This document shows positions 55,287 through 63,832 of a stretch of DNA of 64,000 bases, in pieces. How positions within the stretch are numbered: position 1 is the stretch's first letter; the number at the start of each line of letters is the position of its first letter. Location: NCBI GenBank assembly GCA_014647935.1, contig BMQD01000020.1, positions 62,001 to 126,000 on the forward strand, given 5' to 3'. The translations under genes were made by a program, and so were the position numbers. The DNA is from Planomonospora parontospora (GTDB taxonomy: Bacteria > Actinomycetota > Actinomycetes > Streptosporangiales > Streptosporangiaceae). Under the pieces are notes generated by a model that saw nothing but the letters and a program-made list of their open reading frames with translations, was not told the origin of the DNA and searched no databases.

Positions 55287-55326
55287 TCCGGGCCCGGGGG
55301 AGGGCCGCGCCCGGGGAGCCGAGTCC

Positions 55327-55360
55327 GGGAGGGCTGAGCCGGGGAGAGCCGAGCCCTCCC
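55327..55360. terminator. Bidirectional terminator between the kinase and polysialyltransferase genes
   Basis: GGGAGGGCT pairs with AGCCCTCCC over a 16-base loop. It lies in the 75-bp gap between convergent genes. Confidence 0.65.
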
Positions 55361-55361
55361 G

Positions 55362-56699
55362 TCAGGAGAGCGCCTGGGACAACCGGCGGCGCAGCCTGCC
55401 CAGTGTCCCGGAGCCGGGACCGGGACGGGCCGGGCCCGCGGGCGGCAGACCCAGGGCGGTCAGCCGCTGCCGCTTGAAGTAGCGGTCCGGGCCGTGGGCG
55501 TCCAGGTAGGCGGCGGCCTCCGCGCGCAGCTCCGGGTAGGACTCGCTCTGCATGCAGTAGCCGACCGCGCGGACCAGCGCCCGGACGTCGACCGGCGGAG
55601 GCTGCTCCAGCGTCCCGTCCGGCCGCAACCGGGGCAGGAGAGCGTCGGTGATCGTGACGGGCACGCGGTTGCTGTTCTCGTACGGCGTGAGCCGCTCCAG
55701 GACCAGTCCCCCGCCGACGGTGGCCGCCTCCAGGCCGAAGTGGCGCCGGGCGGTGAGCAGGGCGGTGGAGAAGCAGCCCACCACCAGTTCCGGGCGGAGC
55801 GCCGCGAAGCACGACTCGGCGGGGACGGTCCCGCCCGCCACGGAGAGCCGGACGCCGAGTCCCGCCGCCACCTCGCGCAGCCGGCGCGCGTGCCGCCGCC
55901 CGGCGGCCGGGTGCGGCTTGAACAGCACCGACTCGCAGCCCCGGGCGGCCAGGGCGCGCAGCATGTCCGCGTGCAGCCCGTCCTCCTCCTCGGGGGTGAC
56001 GACGCCGAGCGCCGACAGGTACTGCCCGAGGATCATCGCGGGACCCGTCCCCGCCTCTCCGCCCGCCGGTCCGGCGGATCCACCGCCCGCCGCGCCGTCC
56101 TCCGGCCCGGGGATCCCGCCGAGGACGCGGAGGAAGGACTCGCCGGAGACGGTCCGGGCCGGCACGCCGTACTCCGAGAGCAGGAGCGGGGCCAGGCCCG
56201 GCACCAGGTCGAGGTGGAGCAGGCGGGTGATCCGGCCGGCGATCTCGGCGGGCAGCGGGTCGCGGGTCGGGCCGTAGCTCATCAGCCCGTCGGAGTAGAC
56301 GGTGACGGGGCAGTCCCGCAGCAGCCCCGCGAGGGTCCGCGCGGGGGGCACCGCGACGGACTCGACGACGAGCTCGTCCGGGCCGTCGCCCAGGGACAGG
56401 TGGGAGCGGAGCAGCCGGCCCGTCATCGGGACCTCGATGACGCGGGCCCGCCAGTCCGACGGGTGCATCGGGGCCACGATCTCGTTCCACGACCGCACCT
56501 CGTCGAAGCGCGGGCGCAGCGCGGCGAAGCCGGGGGCCTCGTCCAGGGCCGGGGTGATCTCCGGGACGGCCGCGTTGTTGGAGACCAGCAGGATCCGGCG
56601 GCCGTCGCGCGGCCCGAACGCGCCCTCGTCCAGCGCGGCGGCCAGGGTCGCCGCGCCGAACAGGGTGGAGGCGTAGAACAGCTGGGTCCTCGCGGTCAT
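55362..56699 (-). CDS. Polysialyltransferase-family glycosyltransferase
   Basis: 445 residues from the ATG in an ATGA overlap with the GT2 gene. TQLFYASTLFGAATLAAAL at the start and the segments SYGPTRDPLPAEI, LFKPHPAAGRRHA (HP motif) and VVGCFSTALLTARRHFGLEAA are typical of actinobacterial alpha-2,8-polysialyltransferase-like proteins, which use CMP-activated nonulosonates. It has a Gly/Ala-rich loop around residues 210-230. It likely polymerises or links the sugar made by the fused synthase. Confidence 0.85.
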   Translation of the reverse strand: MTARTQLFYASTLFGAATLAAALDEGAFGPRDGRRILLVSNNAAVPEITPALDEAPGFAALRPRFDEVRSWNEIVAPMHPSDWRARVIEVPMTGRLLRSHLSLGDGPDELVVESVAVPPARTLAGLLRDCPVTVYSDGLMSYGPTRDPLPAEIAGRITRLLHLDLVPGLAPLLLSEYGVPARTVSGESFLRVLGGIPGPEDGAAGGGSAGPAGGEAGTGPAMILGQYLSALGVVTPEEEDGLHADMLRALAARGCESVLFKPHPAAGRRHARRLREVAAGLGVRLSVAGGTVPAESCFAALRPELVVGCFSTALLTARRHFGLEAATVGGGLVLERLTPYENSNRVPVTITDALLPRLRPDGTLEQPPPVDVRALVRAVGYCMQSESYPELRAEAAAYLDAHGPDRYFKRQRLTALGLPPAGPARPGPGSGTLGRLRRRLSQALS

Positions 56700-57622
56700 C
56701 GGGTCTCCAGAAGGCGGCGCAGGAGCTCGTCGCGTTCGGGGTCGAGCCCGACGCCGGGCAGGTCCGCCGGGAGCCGCCGCAGGGCCTCGGCGCCGCGCCG
56801 TTCGAAGCGGGCCCGCAGCTCGGGCGCGAAGCGCCCGCCCAGCTCCAGGTGGTGGGCGAGCAGCGCGCGGAACTGGCGGACCGCCTTGGGCGCGAACTCC
56901 TCGGGAAGGTCGGCGAAGACCAGGTCGAAGGCGTCGAAGAAGTGCAGCTGGCGCTCGTCGCCGACCTGGGTCAGGGAACCGGAGACCATCCGGCGGTAGA
57001 ACACCCCGGCCAGGGAGACCACCGCGAACGAGGCGGCCTCGCGGTGCAGCCGCCAGATCCACGGCCGGTCCTCGGCCGTGTGCAGCCGGCCGGGGAAGGC
57101 CAGCAGGTCGCCGAGGTCGCGCCGGTAGATCCCGGCCCAGGCGTAGGGGTAGTCGACCATGGTCTTCGACCGGGCCGGCAGGATGTGCTCGCGCGGTTTG
57201 AGCACCGTGTTCCGTACGGCCAGCGGCGCCCGGTGGGTCACCCGCCTGCGGCCCTCCGCCTGGACGTGGTCCACCCGGACGAAGTCGCAGCCGAGGTGCT
57301 CGATCGCGCCGACGAGGTCGGCGAGGTAGCCGGGGGCGAGCCAGTCGTCGCCGTCCATGAAGCTCACGTAGCGGCCGGAGGCCAGCGAGAGCCCGAGGTT
57401 GCGGGCCTCGGCCAGGCCCACCGGGGTCTCGTTGCGCAGCACGACGAGACCGGGCAGGTCGTCGCGGAAGTCCTCGACGACCTGCCCGGTGCCGTCCACC
57501 GATCCGTCGTCCACGACGACGAACTCGAAGTCGGGGCGCGCGTTCCGCACGAGGGAGGTGAGCGCGTCGGAGACGTAGGGTTCGGCGTCCCGCACCGGGA
57601 CGACGACCGACAGCTTGATCAA
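56696..57622 (-). CDS. Family 2 glycosyltransferase
   Basis: 308 residues from a TTG (GGGAGA upstream). GT-A motifs: KLSVVVPVRDAEPYVSDAL at the start, EFVVVDDGSVDGTG and the DxD-like MDGDDWLAPGYL (about 90). A C-terminal helical part (about 225-308) is like teichoic-acid-type GT2 enzymes. It probably makes a backbone linkage of the same polymer. Confidence 0.92.
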   Translation of the reverse strand: MIKLSVVVPVRDAEPYVSDALTSLVRNARPDFEFVVVDDGSVDGTGQVVEDFRDDLPGLVVLRNETPVGLAEARNLGLSLASGRYVSFMDGDDWLAPGYLADLVGAIEHLGCDFVRVDHVQAEGRRRVTHRAPLAVRNTVLKPREHILPARSKTMVDYPYAWAGIYRRDLGDLLAFPGRLHTAEDRPWIWRLHREAASFAVVSLAGVFYRRMVSGSLTQVGDERQLHFFDAFDLVFADLPEEFAPKAVRQFRALLAHHLELGGRFAPELRARFERRGAEALRRLPADLPGVGLDPERDELLRRLLETR

Positions 57623-57753
57623 GGTCTCCCCTCACGGTTCCGGGCGCGGTCGTCCCGGACGGTAGTGGTCATCGCGGTGCCCGGGTCGAACGCGCCGGGA
57701 CGCGACGGTGAACGTCCGGGGACGGGTCCGTGTCCCGGGCGGCCCCCGGCACG

Positions 57754-57789
57754 CCCCGGCCCGGCGCGCGGTCGCGCACCGGGCCGGGG
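57754..57789 (-). terminator. Hairpin after the fused nonulosonate gene
   Basis: CCCCGGCCCGG pairs with CCGGGCCGGGG around an inner CGCG/CGCG stem, 14 bp past the stop. It separates the fusion gene from the GT2 gene in the same direction. Confidence 0.65.
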
Positions 57790-57802
57790 CCGGGGCCGGG
57801 GA

Positions 57803-59881
57803 CTAGACGGTGACGCGGCGCAGCCGGGCCTTGGGGGCCTCCTCGCCGGGGAAGACCCGCTTGACGCCGTCGCCGAGCGCGGTCTCGATGATGCGGATGT
57901 CGCGCACCAGGTGCTCCAGCCCGGCCGGCTCCAGCGAGGCGGCGTGGTCGGAGCCCCACATCGTGCGGTCCAGGGTGATGTGCCGCTCCACGGTCACCGC
58001 GCCCAGCGTGACCGCCGCCAGCGAGATCTGCAGGCCGCGCTCGTGGCCGGAGTAGCCGACGGGCACGCCGTACCGCTCCTGGAGGGTGGTGATCGCGCGG
58101 AGGTTGGCCTCCTCCGGGGGGAGCGGGTAGGTGGAGGTGGCGTGCATCAGCACCAGCCGGGAGGTGCCGAGGATCTCCACCGCCCGGTCGATCTCCTCCA
58201 GCGTGGACATGCCGGTGGACAGGATGACCGGCTTGCCGGTGGCGGCGAGCGCCCGCAGCAGCTCCAGGTCGGTCACGCCGGCCGAGGCCACCTTGTGCGT
58301 GACGACGTCCATGGACTCCAGGAACTCCACCGACGGCACGTCCCAGGGGGAGGCGAACCAGTGCAGGCCGCGCTCGGCGGAGTACTTCGCGATCTCGGCG
58401 TACTCGGCGTGCCCGAACTCGGTCCGGATCTTGTACTCCATGTAGGTCATCGCGCCCCACGGCGTCTGCCGGATCTGGTCGCGCTGCTCCAGCGGGACGC
58501 AGATCTCCGGCGTGCGCTTCTGGAACTTGACGGCCTGGCAGCCCGCCTCCGCGGCCACGTCGATCAGCCGGCGCGCGATGTCCAGGTCGCCGTTGTGGTT
58601 GATGCCGATCTCGGCGATCACGTAGACCGGCTGCCCGGGGCCGACCAGCGCATCGCCGATCGGGACCGGCCGGGGTGAGGCGACCAGGCGGAGCTCCGCC
58701 CGCGGTGCCGGTGCCGCCGGGGCGGCGACCGCGGCCGGTGCAGCCGCGCCCTCGGGGCGGGCCGCCAGCACCCGGTCGCACAGCTCCCGTACGGCTCCCG
58801 CCCCGCCCGGCCGGGTGAGCACGACCCGCGCCGCGGCGCGCACCCTCGGGTGGGCGTCGGGGACCGCGACGGGCCACCCGACGTCGCTCATCGGGCCCAG
58901 GTCGTTGACGTCGTTGCCGACGTAGGCGACGCGCGCCGGGTCCAGGCCCTCGATGGCCAGCCAGTCGCGCAGCACGGTCCGCTTGTCGGTCAGGCCCTGC
59001 AGGACGGGGACGCCGAGCTTGCGGGCGCGGGCCGAGACCACCGGGTTCTGCTCGGTGGACATGATCATGATCTTGACGCCCGACCGGCGGAGCAGGGAGA
59101 CGCCCATGCCGTCGGAGCGGTTCACCGCGACCATCTCGCGGCCGTCCTCGCCGACGTAGGCGCGGTCGTCGGTGTGCACCCCGTCGAAGTCGGTGATCAC
59201 CGCGTCCACGTCGATCGGCTCGGGCAGGTCCGTGAAGGGGGCCAGCGCCCGGACGATCTCCAGGTCCTCGGGGGTGTCCACCTCGACGGCGTGCCGCGGC
59301 GGGACCGGCTGCACGGCCACCCGGCCGAAGAAGCGGTGCCCGTGCTCGCGCAGGCCGCCGGCGCGCATCACGTAGAACGCGCCGGTCTCGCGGTAGTGCG
59401 GTTCGCGGTCCTGCCGGCGCGGGCGGGACGACGGGTCGTGGTTCACCCCGGCGCCCGCGGCGTCCCACAGGAACTCGTGGGTCTCCAGTCCGGAGAAGAC
59501 CACGTCGGCCTCGCCGCCGAGGACCTTCGCGATCGCGGCGTCCAGGTCGGCCGGGTTGATGAACGCGCTGGTGCACTGGACGAGGAGGACGACCTCGGGG
59601 GCCTCGGGCAGCCGGTCGAGCGCGTGCAGCACGGCCGACTCGCTGGTGGCCTCCGCGCCGCTCAGCTCGCCGGGCCGGTCGACGACCTCGGCCCCGGCGG
59701 TGCGGGCGGCCTCGGCGATCCCCGGGTGGTCGGTGCTGACCACGACCCGGTCGACGAGCTCGGCCCGGACGCAGGCCCGCACCGCGCGGGCGACCAGCGG
59801 GGTGCCGCCCACGGGGGCCAGGTTCTTCAGCGGCACGCCCGCCGAACCTCCGCGGGCGGGGATGACGGCCAGGACTCGCAA
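57803..59881 (-). CDS. Trifunctional nonulosonate enzyme: CMP-transferase, HAD phosphatase, NeuB-type synthase
   Basis: 692 residues from TTG 59881, chosen for AGAGGAG five bases upstream; TTG 59905 is an alternative. Residues 1-217 are acylneuraminate cytidylyltransferase (VLAVIPARGGSAGVPLKNLA, VLLVQCTSAF, RETGAFYVM). Residues about 224-377 are a KdsC-like HAD phosphatase (VITDFDGVHTDD, YVGNDVNDLGPM). After an Ala/Pro linker, residues about 415-692 are the NeuB barrel (VIAEIGINHNGDLDIA, VKFQKRTPEICVP, GYSGHERGLQISLAAVTLGA). The C-terminal SAF domain of typical NeuB is missing. Together the domains would condense PEP with a sugar phosphate, dephosphorylate and activate with CTP. Kdn, as in teichulosonic acids, is a plausible product. 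Confidence 0.93.
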   Translation of the reverse strand: MRVLAVIPARGGSAGVPLKNLAPVGGTPLVARAVRACVRAELVDRVVVSTDHPGIAEAARTAGAEVVDRPGELSGAEATSESAVLHALDRLPEAPEVVLLVQCTSAFINPADLDAAIAKVLGGEADVVFSGLETHEFLWDAAGAGVNHDPSSRPRRQDREPHYRETGAFYVMRAGGLREHGHRFFGRVAVQPVPPRHAVEVDTPEDLEIVRALAPFTDLPEPIDVDAVITDFDGVHTDDRAYVGEDGREMVAVNRSDGMGVSLLRRSGVKIMIMSTEQNPVVSARARKLGVPVLQGLTDKRTVLRDWLAIEGLDPARVAYVGNDVNDLGPMSDVGWPVAVPDAHPRVRAAARVVLTRPGGAGAVRELCDRVLAARPEGAAAPAAVAAPAAPAPRAELRLVASPRPVPIGDALVGPGQPVYVIAEIGINHNGDLDIARRLIDVAAEAGCQAVKFQKRTPEICVPLEQRDQIRQTPWGAMTYMEYKIRTEFGHAEYAEIAKYSAERGLHWFASPWDVPSVEFLESMDVVTHKVASAGVTDLELLRALAATGKPVILSTGMSTLEEIDRAVEILGTSRLVLMHATSTYPLPPEEANLRAITTLQERYGVPVGYSGHERGLQISLAAVTLGAVTVERHITLDRTMWGSDHAASLEPAGLEHLVRDIRIIETALGDGVKRVFPGEEAPKARLRRVTV

Positions 59882-60081
59882 GGTGACTCCTCTTACCTCC
59901 GACAAGCACCCCTGAGCCGGGGTCTTTCCGGAACGCTAGCCACGGGGGTGACCGGTGAGGGGTGTCCGAGCTGAACGTCCAGAGTCCTCCGGCTTAACTT
60001 TCCGGACGGTGGGGGACCACGCAGGGGGACCATGCCGGAGGTGCGGTCCGGGTGCGAATCCTCCCGCGAATTGAAATGAAA

Positions 60082-60100
60082 TTTCCGATTTATCCGGAAA
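60082..60100. promoter_or_regulatory. Inverted repeat in the AT-rich leader of the nonulosonate gene
   Basis: TTTCCG-N7-CGGAAA lies about 200 bp upstream of the fusion gene, in the most AT-rich part of the 59882-60174 gap. It could mark its promoter. No other gene was supported in this gap. Confidence 0.35.
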
Positions 60101-60174
60101 AGGAGATTTGCGAGGAAGAGGGGTGCGGGAAATGCGGAGGCGGAGATCCGGTGAAAGGCCGGAGAACACGGAAA

Positions 60175-60210
60175 GGCGCCGCGGCCGGTGTGGATCCGGT
60201 CCGCGGCGCC
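60175..60210 (-). terminator. Terminator after csbD-like gene
   Basis: GGCGCCGCGG pairs with CCGCGGCGCC around an inner CCGG/CCGG stem, 19 bp after the stop; CTTT follows on the minus strand. Confidence 0.75.
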
Positions 60211-60229
60211 GGTGATCCGACGCGGGTTC

Positions 60230-60427
60230 CTACTGGTTGTAGCTGTCCCGCGCGCGGTCGGCGACGTCCCGCGCGGTCTCGCGAGCGGTCTCCTTGGCCT
60301 TCTTGGCGGTCTCCTTCGCCTTGCCCTTGGACTGCTCGGCGCGGCCCTTGTTGGCCATGCTGTCGTTGCCGGTCATCTTGCCGGCGGCCTCCTTGGCCTT
60401 GCCCCGCATCTGATCGAAGTTAGTCAT
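60230..60427 (-). CDS. CsbD-family stress protein
   Basis: 65 residues, GGGGGAAGG before the ATG. It starts NFDQMRGKAKEAAGKMTG, the CsbD signature, then becomes Lys/Glu/Ala-rich helix repeats (KAKETAKKAKETARETARD). Small soluble proteins of this type are induced by general stress sigma factors in many bacteria; their role is unclear. Monocistronic with a strong terminator. Confidence 0.92.
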   Translation of the reverse strand: MTNFDQMRGKAKEAAGKMTGNDSMANKGRAEQSKGKAKETAKKAKETARETARDVADRARDSYNQ

Positions 60428-60627
60428 TTTGTGCCTTCCCCCGTTGGAATGACAGGTTGTCGGTGGAAGTCATAACCGGACAATCGCGGTACTAATCGTG
60501 ATCTAAGGATCTTTAGGGCGAGGAACACCGCACGCATATGATCGATCGCCCGCCTCGTGGGGAGGAGCCGACCGAATCCAGAGAGAAGGACGGCGCGTCG
60601 TCCGTACCCCCGTGGACGCCGCCCGGC

Positions 60628-61599
60628 TCAGCGGGAGGCGCCGACCGCGTCCATGAGCAGGGGCAGCGAGCGCTCCAGGGCGCGCCGCCAGTACGGCCAG
60701 CTGTGGGTGCCGGGCCCGTAGAAGTCCGTGGTGACCTCCAGACCGGCCTTCCCGGCCCGCCGGGCGAACTCCTGCGACTGGGCGAGCAGGGTGGCCTCGC
60801 CGTCGTCCCGGGCCGCGGACGGGTCGTCCAGCGGACCGGGGGCGCCGTCCCCGCAGGAGACGTAGAGCCGCACGCCCGCGAGCTTCGAAGTGAGGGCGAC
60901 CGGGTTGTGCGCCGCCTGCTCGGAGCCGCCCGGCGGGCCCCACAGGTCGCGGGGGTCCTCGCCGTGGCGCTCCAGCAGCCAGGGCGCGCTCTCGGTGGTG
61001 TCCAGCACGCCGGAGAAGGAGGCCGCCGCCCGGAACATGCCCGGATGGCGGGCCGCGTAGGAGACCGCGCCGAATCCCCCCATGGACAACCCGGCCACCG
61101 CCCGGCGGTCCCCGGCGCCGTAGTCGCGCTCCAGGATCGCGCGGACCTCGGTCAGGTGGAAGGTCTCCCACTTCGGGCCCCGGCGCCAGTCGGAGTAGAA
61201 GCCGACCGCGCCGCCCTCCGGCATGACCGTGATCACCGGGTAGGGCGAGGTGAACCGGGCGGCGTCGCCCTCCGTCACCCAGGAGTCGGGGGCGGGCTGG
61301 CAGCAGCCGTCCAGCAGGTACAGCACCGGCCACGGGCCCGAGCCCGGCTTCCAGCCCGCGGGCAGCAGCACCCGGACCCTGCCCTCGCGGCCGAGCGCGG
61401 CCGAGGCGAAGGTGAGCACGTGGTCCCGCTCGCCCAGCCGCTCCACCCGCACGCCGGACGGGGTCCGGTCGCGTTCCCCGCCGGGGGAGGAGCCGGAGGG
61501 GGAGCCGGGGGAGAAGGGCGTCAGCAGGGTCAGCGAGACGGCGGCCACCGCCAGCGCCGCCAGCAGGATCACACCCAGGCGCACGGCCTTACGGTTCAT
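60628..61599 (-). CDS. Secreted esterase, antigen-85/esterase-D fold
   Basis: 323 residues from ATG 61599 (GATGGGGCGG upstream). A signal anchor (5-28) and a Gly/Ser/Pro stretch precede the hydrolase: VLYLLDGCC, nucleophile in AGLSMGGFGA, Asp probably in YVSCGDGAPG and His in GPGTHSWPYW. The order resembles mycolyltransferase-like or esterase-D enzymes of actinobacteria. In this genus group without long mycolic acids it is more likely an esterase acting on wall or extracellular esters. Confidence 0.88.
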   Translation of the reverse strand: MNRKAVRLGVILLAALAVAAVSLTLLTPFSPGSPSGSSPGGERDRTPSGVRVERLGERDHVLTFASAALGREGRVRVLLPAGWKPGSGPWPVLYLLDGCCQPAPDSWVTEGDAARFTSPYPVITVMPEGGAVGFYSDWRRGPKWETFHLTEVRAILERDYGAGDRRAVAGLSMGGFGAVSYAARHPGMFRAAASFSGVLDTTESAPWLLERHGEDPRDLWGPPGGSEQAAHNPVALTSKLAGVRLYVSCGDGAPGPLDDPSAARDDGEATLLAQSQEFARRAGKAGLEVTTDFYGPGTHSWPYWRRALERSLPLLMDAVGASR

Positions 61600-61725
61600 A
61601 CCGCCCCATCCTGGCGCGTCGCCGGGATCACGGGAAGCCCGTCGACCCGGAGGAGGACCCGCCGGGTTCCGTCTTTCCCGTCCCTTCGCGGTGCCGTACC
61701 GCCCTTTTGGCTGGATCATGGGCGG

Positions 61726-62259
61726 ATGACTCCGGACACATCTCCCTCCCGTTCCCGGCGCGTACGACCGCTGGTCGTGGTGATCGCCTCCCTGGCGGCG
61801 CTCGCGGCCGTGGCCGTCGTGATCCCCATCGCCCTGCAGTACGCCAACCGGGGCGAGTCCCTGCCGCTCTTCCGGCTCCAGCCCGTCCTCGCCGTGGCGG
61901 CGGCGCCCTGCGCGGGCACGGACCTGCCGGATCCCGGGGGGACGGAGTGCCTCCGGCTGGCCAACGGGGTGACGGTGAAGGAGGTCGCCGCGGCCGAGGC
62001 CGTGCAAGGACAGGGCACGGGCGGATGGGCGGTCGAGGTCGCGCTGGGGCCCGACGACGCTGCCGCCTTCGCCGAGATGACCAGGAAGATCGCGGCCGAA
62101 TCCGGGCCCCGCAACCGGCTCGCCGTCGTCGTGGACGGCGAGGTGCTCTCCGCTCCGGTCGTGGGGGAGGCGATCACCGGCGGGCGGATGCAGATCGCCG
62201 GCTCCTTCACCCGAGAGGAGGCCGCCGACCTCGCCCGCAGGCTCGGCGAGGGGCGGTAG
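61726..62259 (+). CDS. Membrane-anchored SecD-head-domain protein
   Basis: 177 residues from ATG 61726 (GGCGG close upstream). One membrane helix (about 15-38) is followed by an extracellular domain whose end, NRLAVVVDGEVLSAPVVGEAITGGRMQIAGSFTREEAADLARRL, matches the SecDF P1 head found in SecD. The other parts of SecD (remaining helices, P1 base) are absent. Such solitary head-domain proteins are seen in actinobacteria; the role is unknown. It is divergent from the esterase gene. Confidence 0.85.
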   Translation: MTPDTSPSRSRRVRPLVVVIASLAALAAVAVVIPIALQYANRGESLPLFRLQPVLAVAAAPCAGTDLPDPGGTECLRLANGVTVKEVAAAEAVQGQGTGGWAVEVALGPDDAAAFAEMTRKIAAESGPRNRLAVVVDGEVLSAPVVGEAITGGRMQIAGSFTREEAADLARRLGEGR

Positions 62260-62320
62260 GCCCGGGACGGCCACCCGGCCCGCCACGGGCGGGGCGGCCG
62301 GGCGGCACAGGCGTCACAGG

Positions 62321-62337
62321 CGTCCCGGCCCGGGACG
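62321..62337. terminator. Possible terminator between SecD-like and sugar-binding genes
   Basis: CGTCCCGG and CCGGGACG flank one base; in RNA a six-pair stem with a five-base loop is likely. It lies in a 182-bp gap between convergent genes. Confidence 0.45.
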
Positions 62338-62406
62338 GCCGGGCGCCGCGGGCGGGCGGCACAGGCGGGGACGGCTGGGCGCCCCGGCCGGGGACGGCCG
62401 GGGGCC
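62332..62406. repeat. Three imperfect 16-bp direct repeats
   Basis: Copies of GGGACGGC(C/T)GGG(C/G)GCC start at 62332, 62368 and 62391. They fill most of the intergenic space and have no coding role that I can see. Confidence 0.6.
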
Positions 62407-62441
62407 GCCCCCGCGGTGACCCGGAGAGCGGCGGCGCCGCG

Positions 62442-63779
62442 TCAGGGCCAGGACCTCTCGATCTCCGCGAGCACCTGCTTCGTGCCCTTGCCTCCGACCC
62501 AGTCCGTCATCCCGGTCCAGAAGGACCCGGCGCCGACCGCGGCCGGCATCATGTCCGAGGCGTCGAAGCGCACGACGGTGCCGGGGTCGCGCATGATCTC
62601 CGCGGAGAGCTTGTCGATGTCGCCGGTGTAGAGGTCCAGGTCCACCTTGTTGTTCGCCGTGGTCCAGCTGCCGGCGGCGACCCGCTTGCCGGCGAAGTCC
62701 GCCGACGCCAGGTACTCCTGGACGGCGACGACCTCGGGGCGGTCGCCGAACGCCCCGACGAAGGTCGAGGCGACGAGCGCGGGCTTGCCCTTCGCCGGGT
62801 CGACGGCCGGCATCTGGAAGGCGAACACGTCGCCGTCGGCGGCCACCTTCGTGCCGCGCGGCCAGTTGCCGGCGTAGAAGGACGCCATCCGGTAGAACGT
62901 GCACCGGTTCTCCAGGACCGGCTGCCCGGCCTTGGTGAAGGAGGCCTCGGCGATGCCGGCGGTCCCGCCCCTGACGTACCTGTCGTTCTTGAGCACCTTC
63001 GCCGCCAGGTCCGCCGCCTCGACGACCTTCGGGTCGTCGAAGGGGATGGCGTGGGTCACCCACTGGTCGTAGACCTCGGGGCCGTGCACGCGCAGCATCA
63101 CGTCCTCCAGCCAGTCGGTGCCGGGCCAGCCGGTCGCGCCGCCGGATTCGAAGCCCACGCACCAGGGGGTGCCCCCGGAGGCCGCGATCTTCTCGCTGAC
63201 GGCCATCATCTCGTCCCAGGTCTCCGGGACCGCGTGCCCGCCCTTCTTCAGCGCGGCGGGGGAGTACCAGACGAAGGACTTCACGCTGGAGTCGTAGGGG
63301 ACCGCGTAGAGGGTGCCGTCGACGGAGCCGTACTCCAGCCAGCCGGGGGCCCAGTTCTCCTTCGCGAGCTTCGCCACCGAATCGGGCGCCGGCTTGAAAT
63401 CGCCGCTCCCGACCAGCTCCGCGATGAGACCCGGCTGCGCGATGATGGCCAGATCCGGTGCGTTCCCCGTCCCGGCCCGCTTCCTCACCTCGTCCTCGAC
63501 GGAGGTGTTGCCCTCGATGTCGATCCGGATCGAGGTGCAGTCGGAGAACCGCCGCAGCGCCTGCGCCAGCCTGACGCCGTCGAGGTTGCCGGTCATGAGG
63601 ACGCTGACGGTGGTCCCCTCGTGACCCCGGTAGGCGGCGTACGGCGCGCAGGCGGCCGCCCGGCCCGCCTCCGTCTCCTGCGCGGCGTCCGCGGCGCCGC
63701 AGGCGGCCAGCAGCAGGCAGGACAGGGCGCCGAGGGCGCCGGCGGCGGCCGTCCGGCCGGAACGTGACTTGCTCTTCAT
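62442..63779 (-). CDS. Sugar-binding ABC lipoprotein
   Basis: 445 residues from ATG 63779 (AGAGGAAA upstream). ATG 63836, overlapping the previous stop as ATGA and with GGAGG before it, would add 19 residues and is possible. Lipobox LLLAAC. The family 1 solute-binding fold has VSVLMTGNLDGVRLAQAL, YAVPYDSSVKSFVWYSPAALKKGG and a sugar-stacking GWPGTDWLED. No permease follows downstream on this strand. It is coupled to a chemoreceptor-like gene, so it may be a ligand carrier for sensing as well as transport. Confidence 0.88.
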   Translation of the reverse strand: MKSKSRSGRTAAAGALGALSCLLLAACGAADAAQETEAGRAAACAPYAAYRGHEGTTVSVLMTGNLDGVRLAQALRRFSDCTSIRIDIEGNTSVEDEVRKRAGTGNAPDLAIIAQPGLIAELVGSGDFKPAPDSVAKLAKENWAPGWLEYGSVDGTLYAVPYDSSVKSFVWYSPAALKKGGHAVPETWDEMMAVSEKIAASGGTPWCVGFESGGATGWPGTDWLEDVMLRVHGPEVYDQWVTHAIPFDDPKVVEAADLAAKVLKNDRYVRGGTAGIAEASFTKAGQPVLENRCTFYRMASFYAGNWPRGTKVAADGDVFAFQMPAVDPAKGKPALVASTFVGAFGDRPEVVAVQEYLASADFAGKRVAAGSWTTANNKVDLDLYTGDIDKLSAEIMRDPGTVVRFDASDMMPAAVGAGSFWTGMTDWVGGKGTKQVLAEIERSWP

Positions 63780-63832
63780 CGGTTTCCTCTCCCGGGAGGC
63801 GGGCTGGGGTGCGGTCGTGGTGTCGAGCGGGC

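Noticed and set aside
60052-60423. Plus-strand ORF with a Cys-rich stretch (CEEEGCGKCGGG)
   Set aside because: Most of it is antisense to the CsbD gene and its terminator, the rest is low complexity, and no ribosome site was seen. A true short product before 60175 cannot be fully excluded.
62332-62406. CRISPR-like or mobile-element repeat
   Set aside because: Only three imperfect short copies with unequal spacing, and no cas, transposase or integrase genes in the window.
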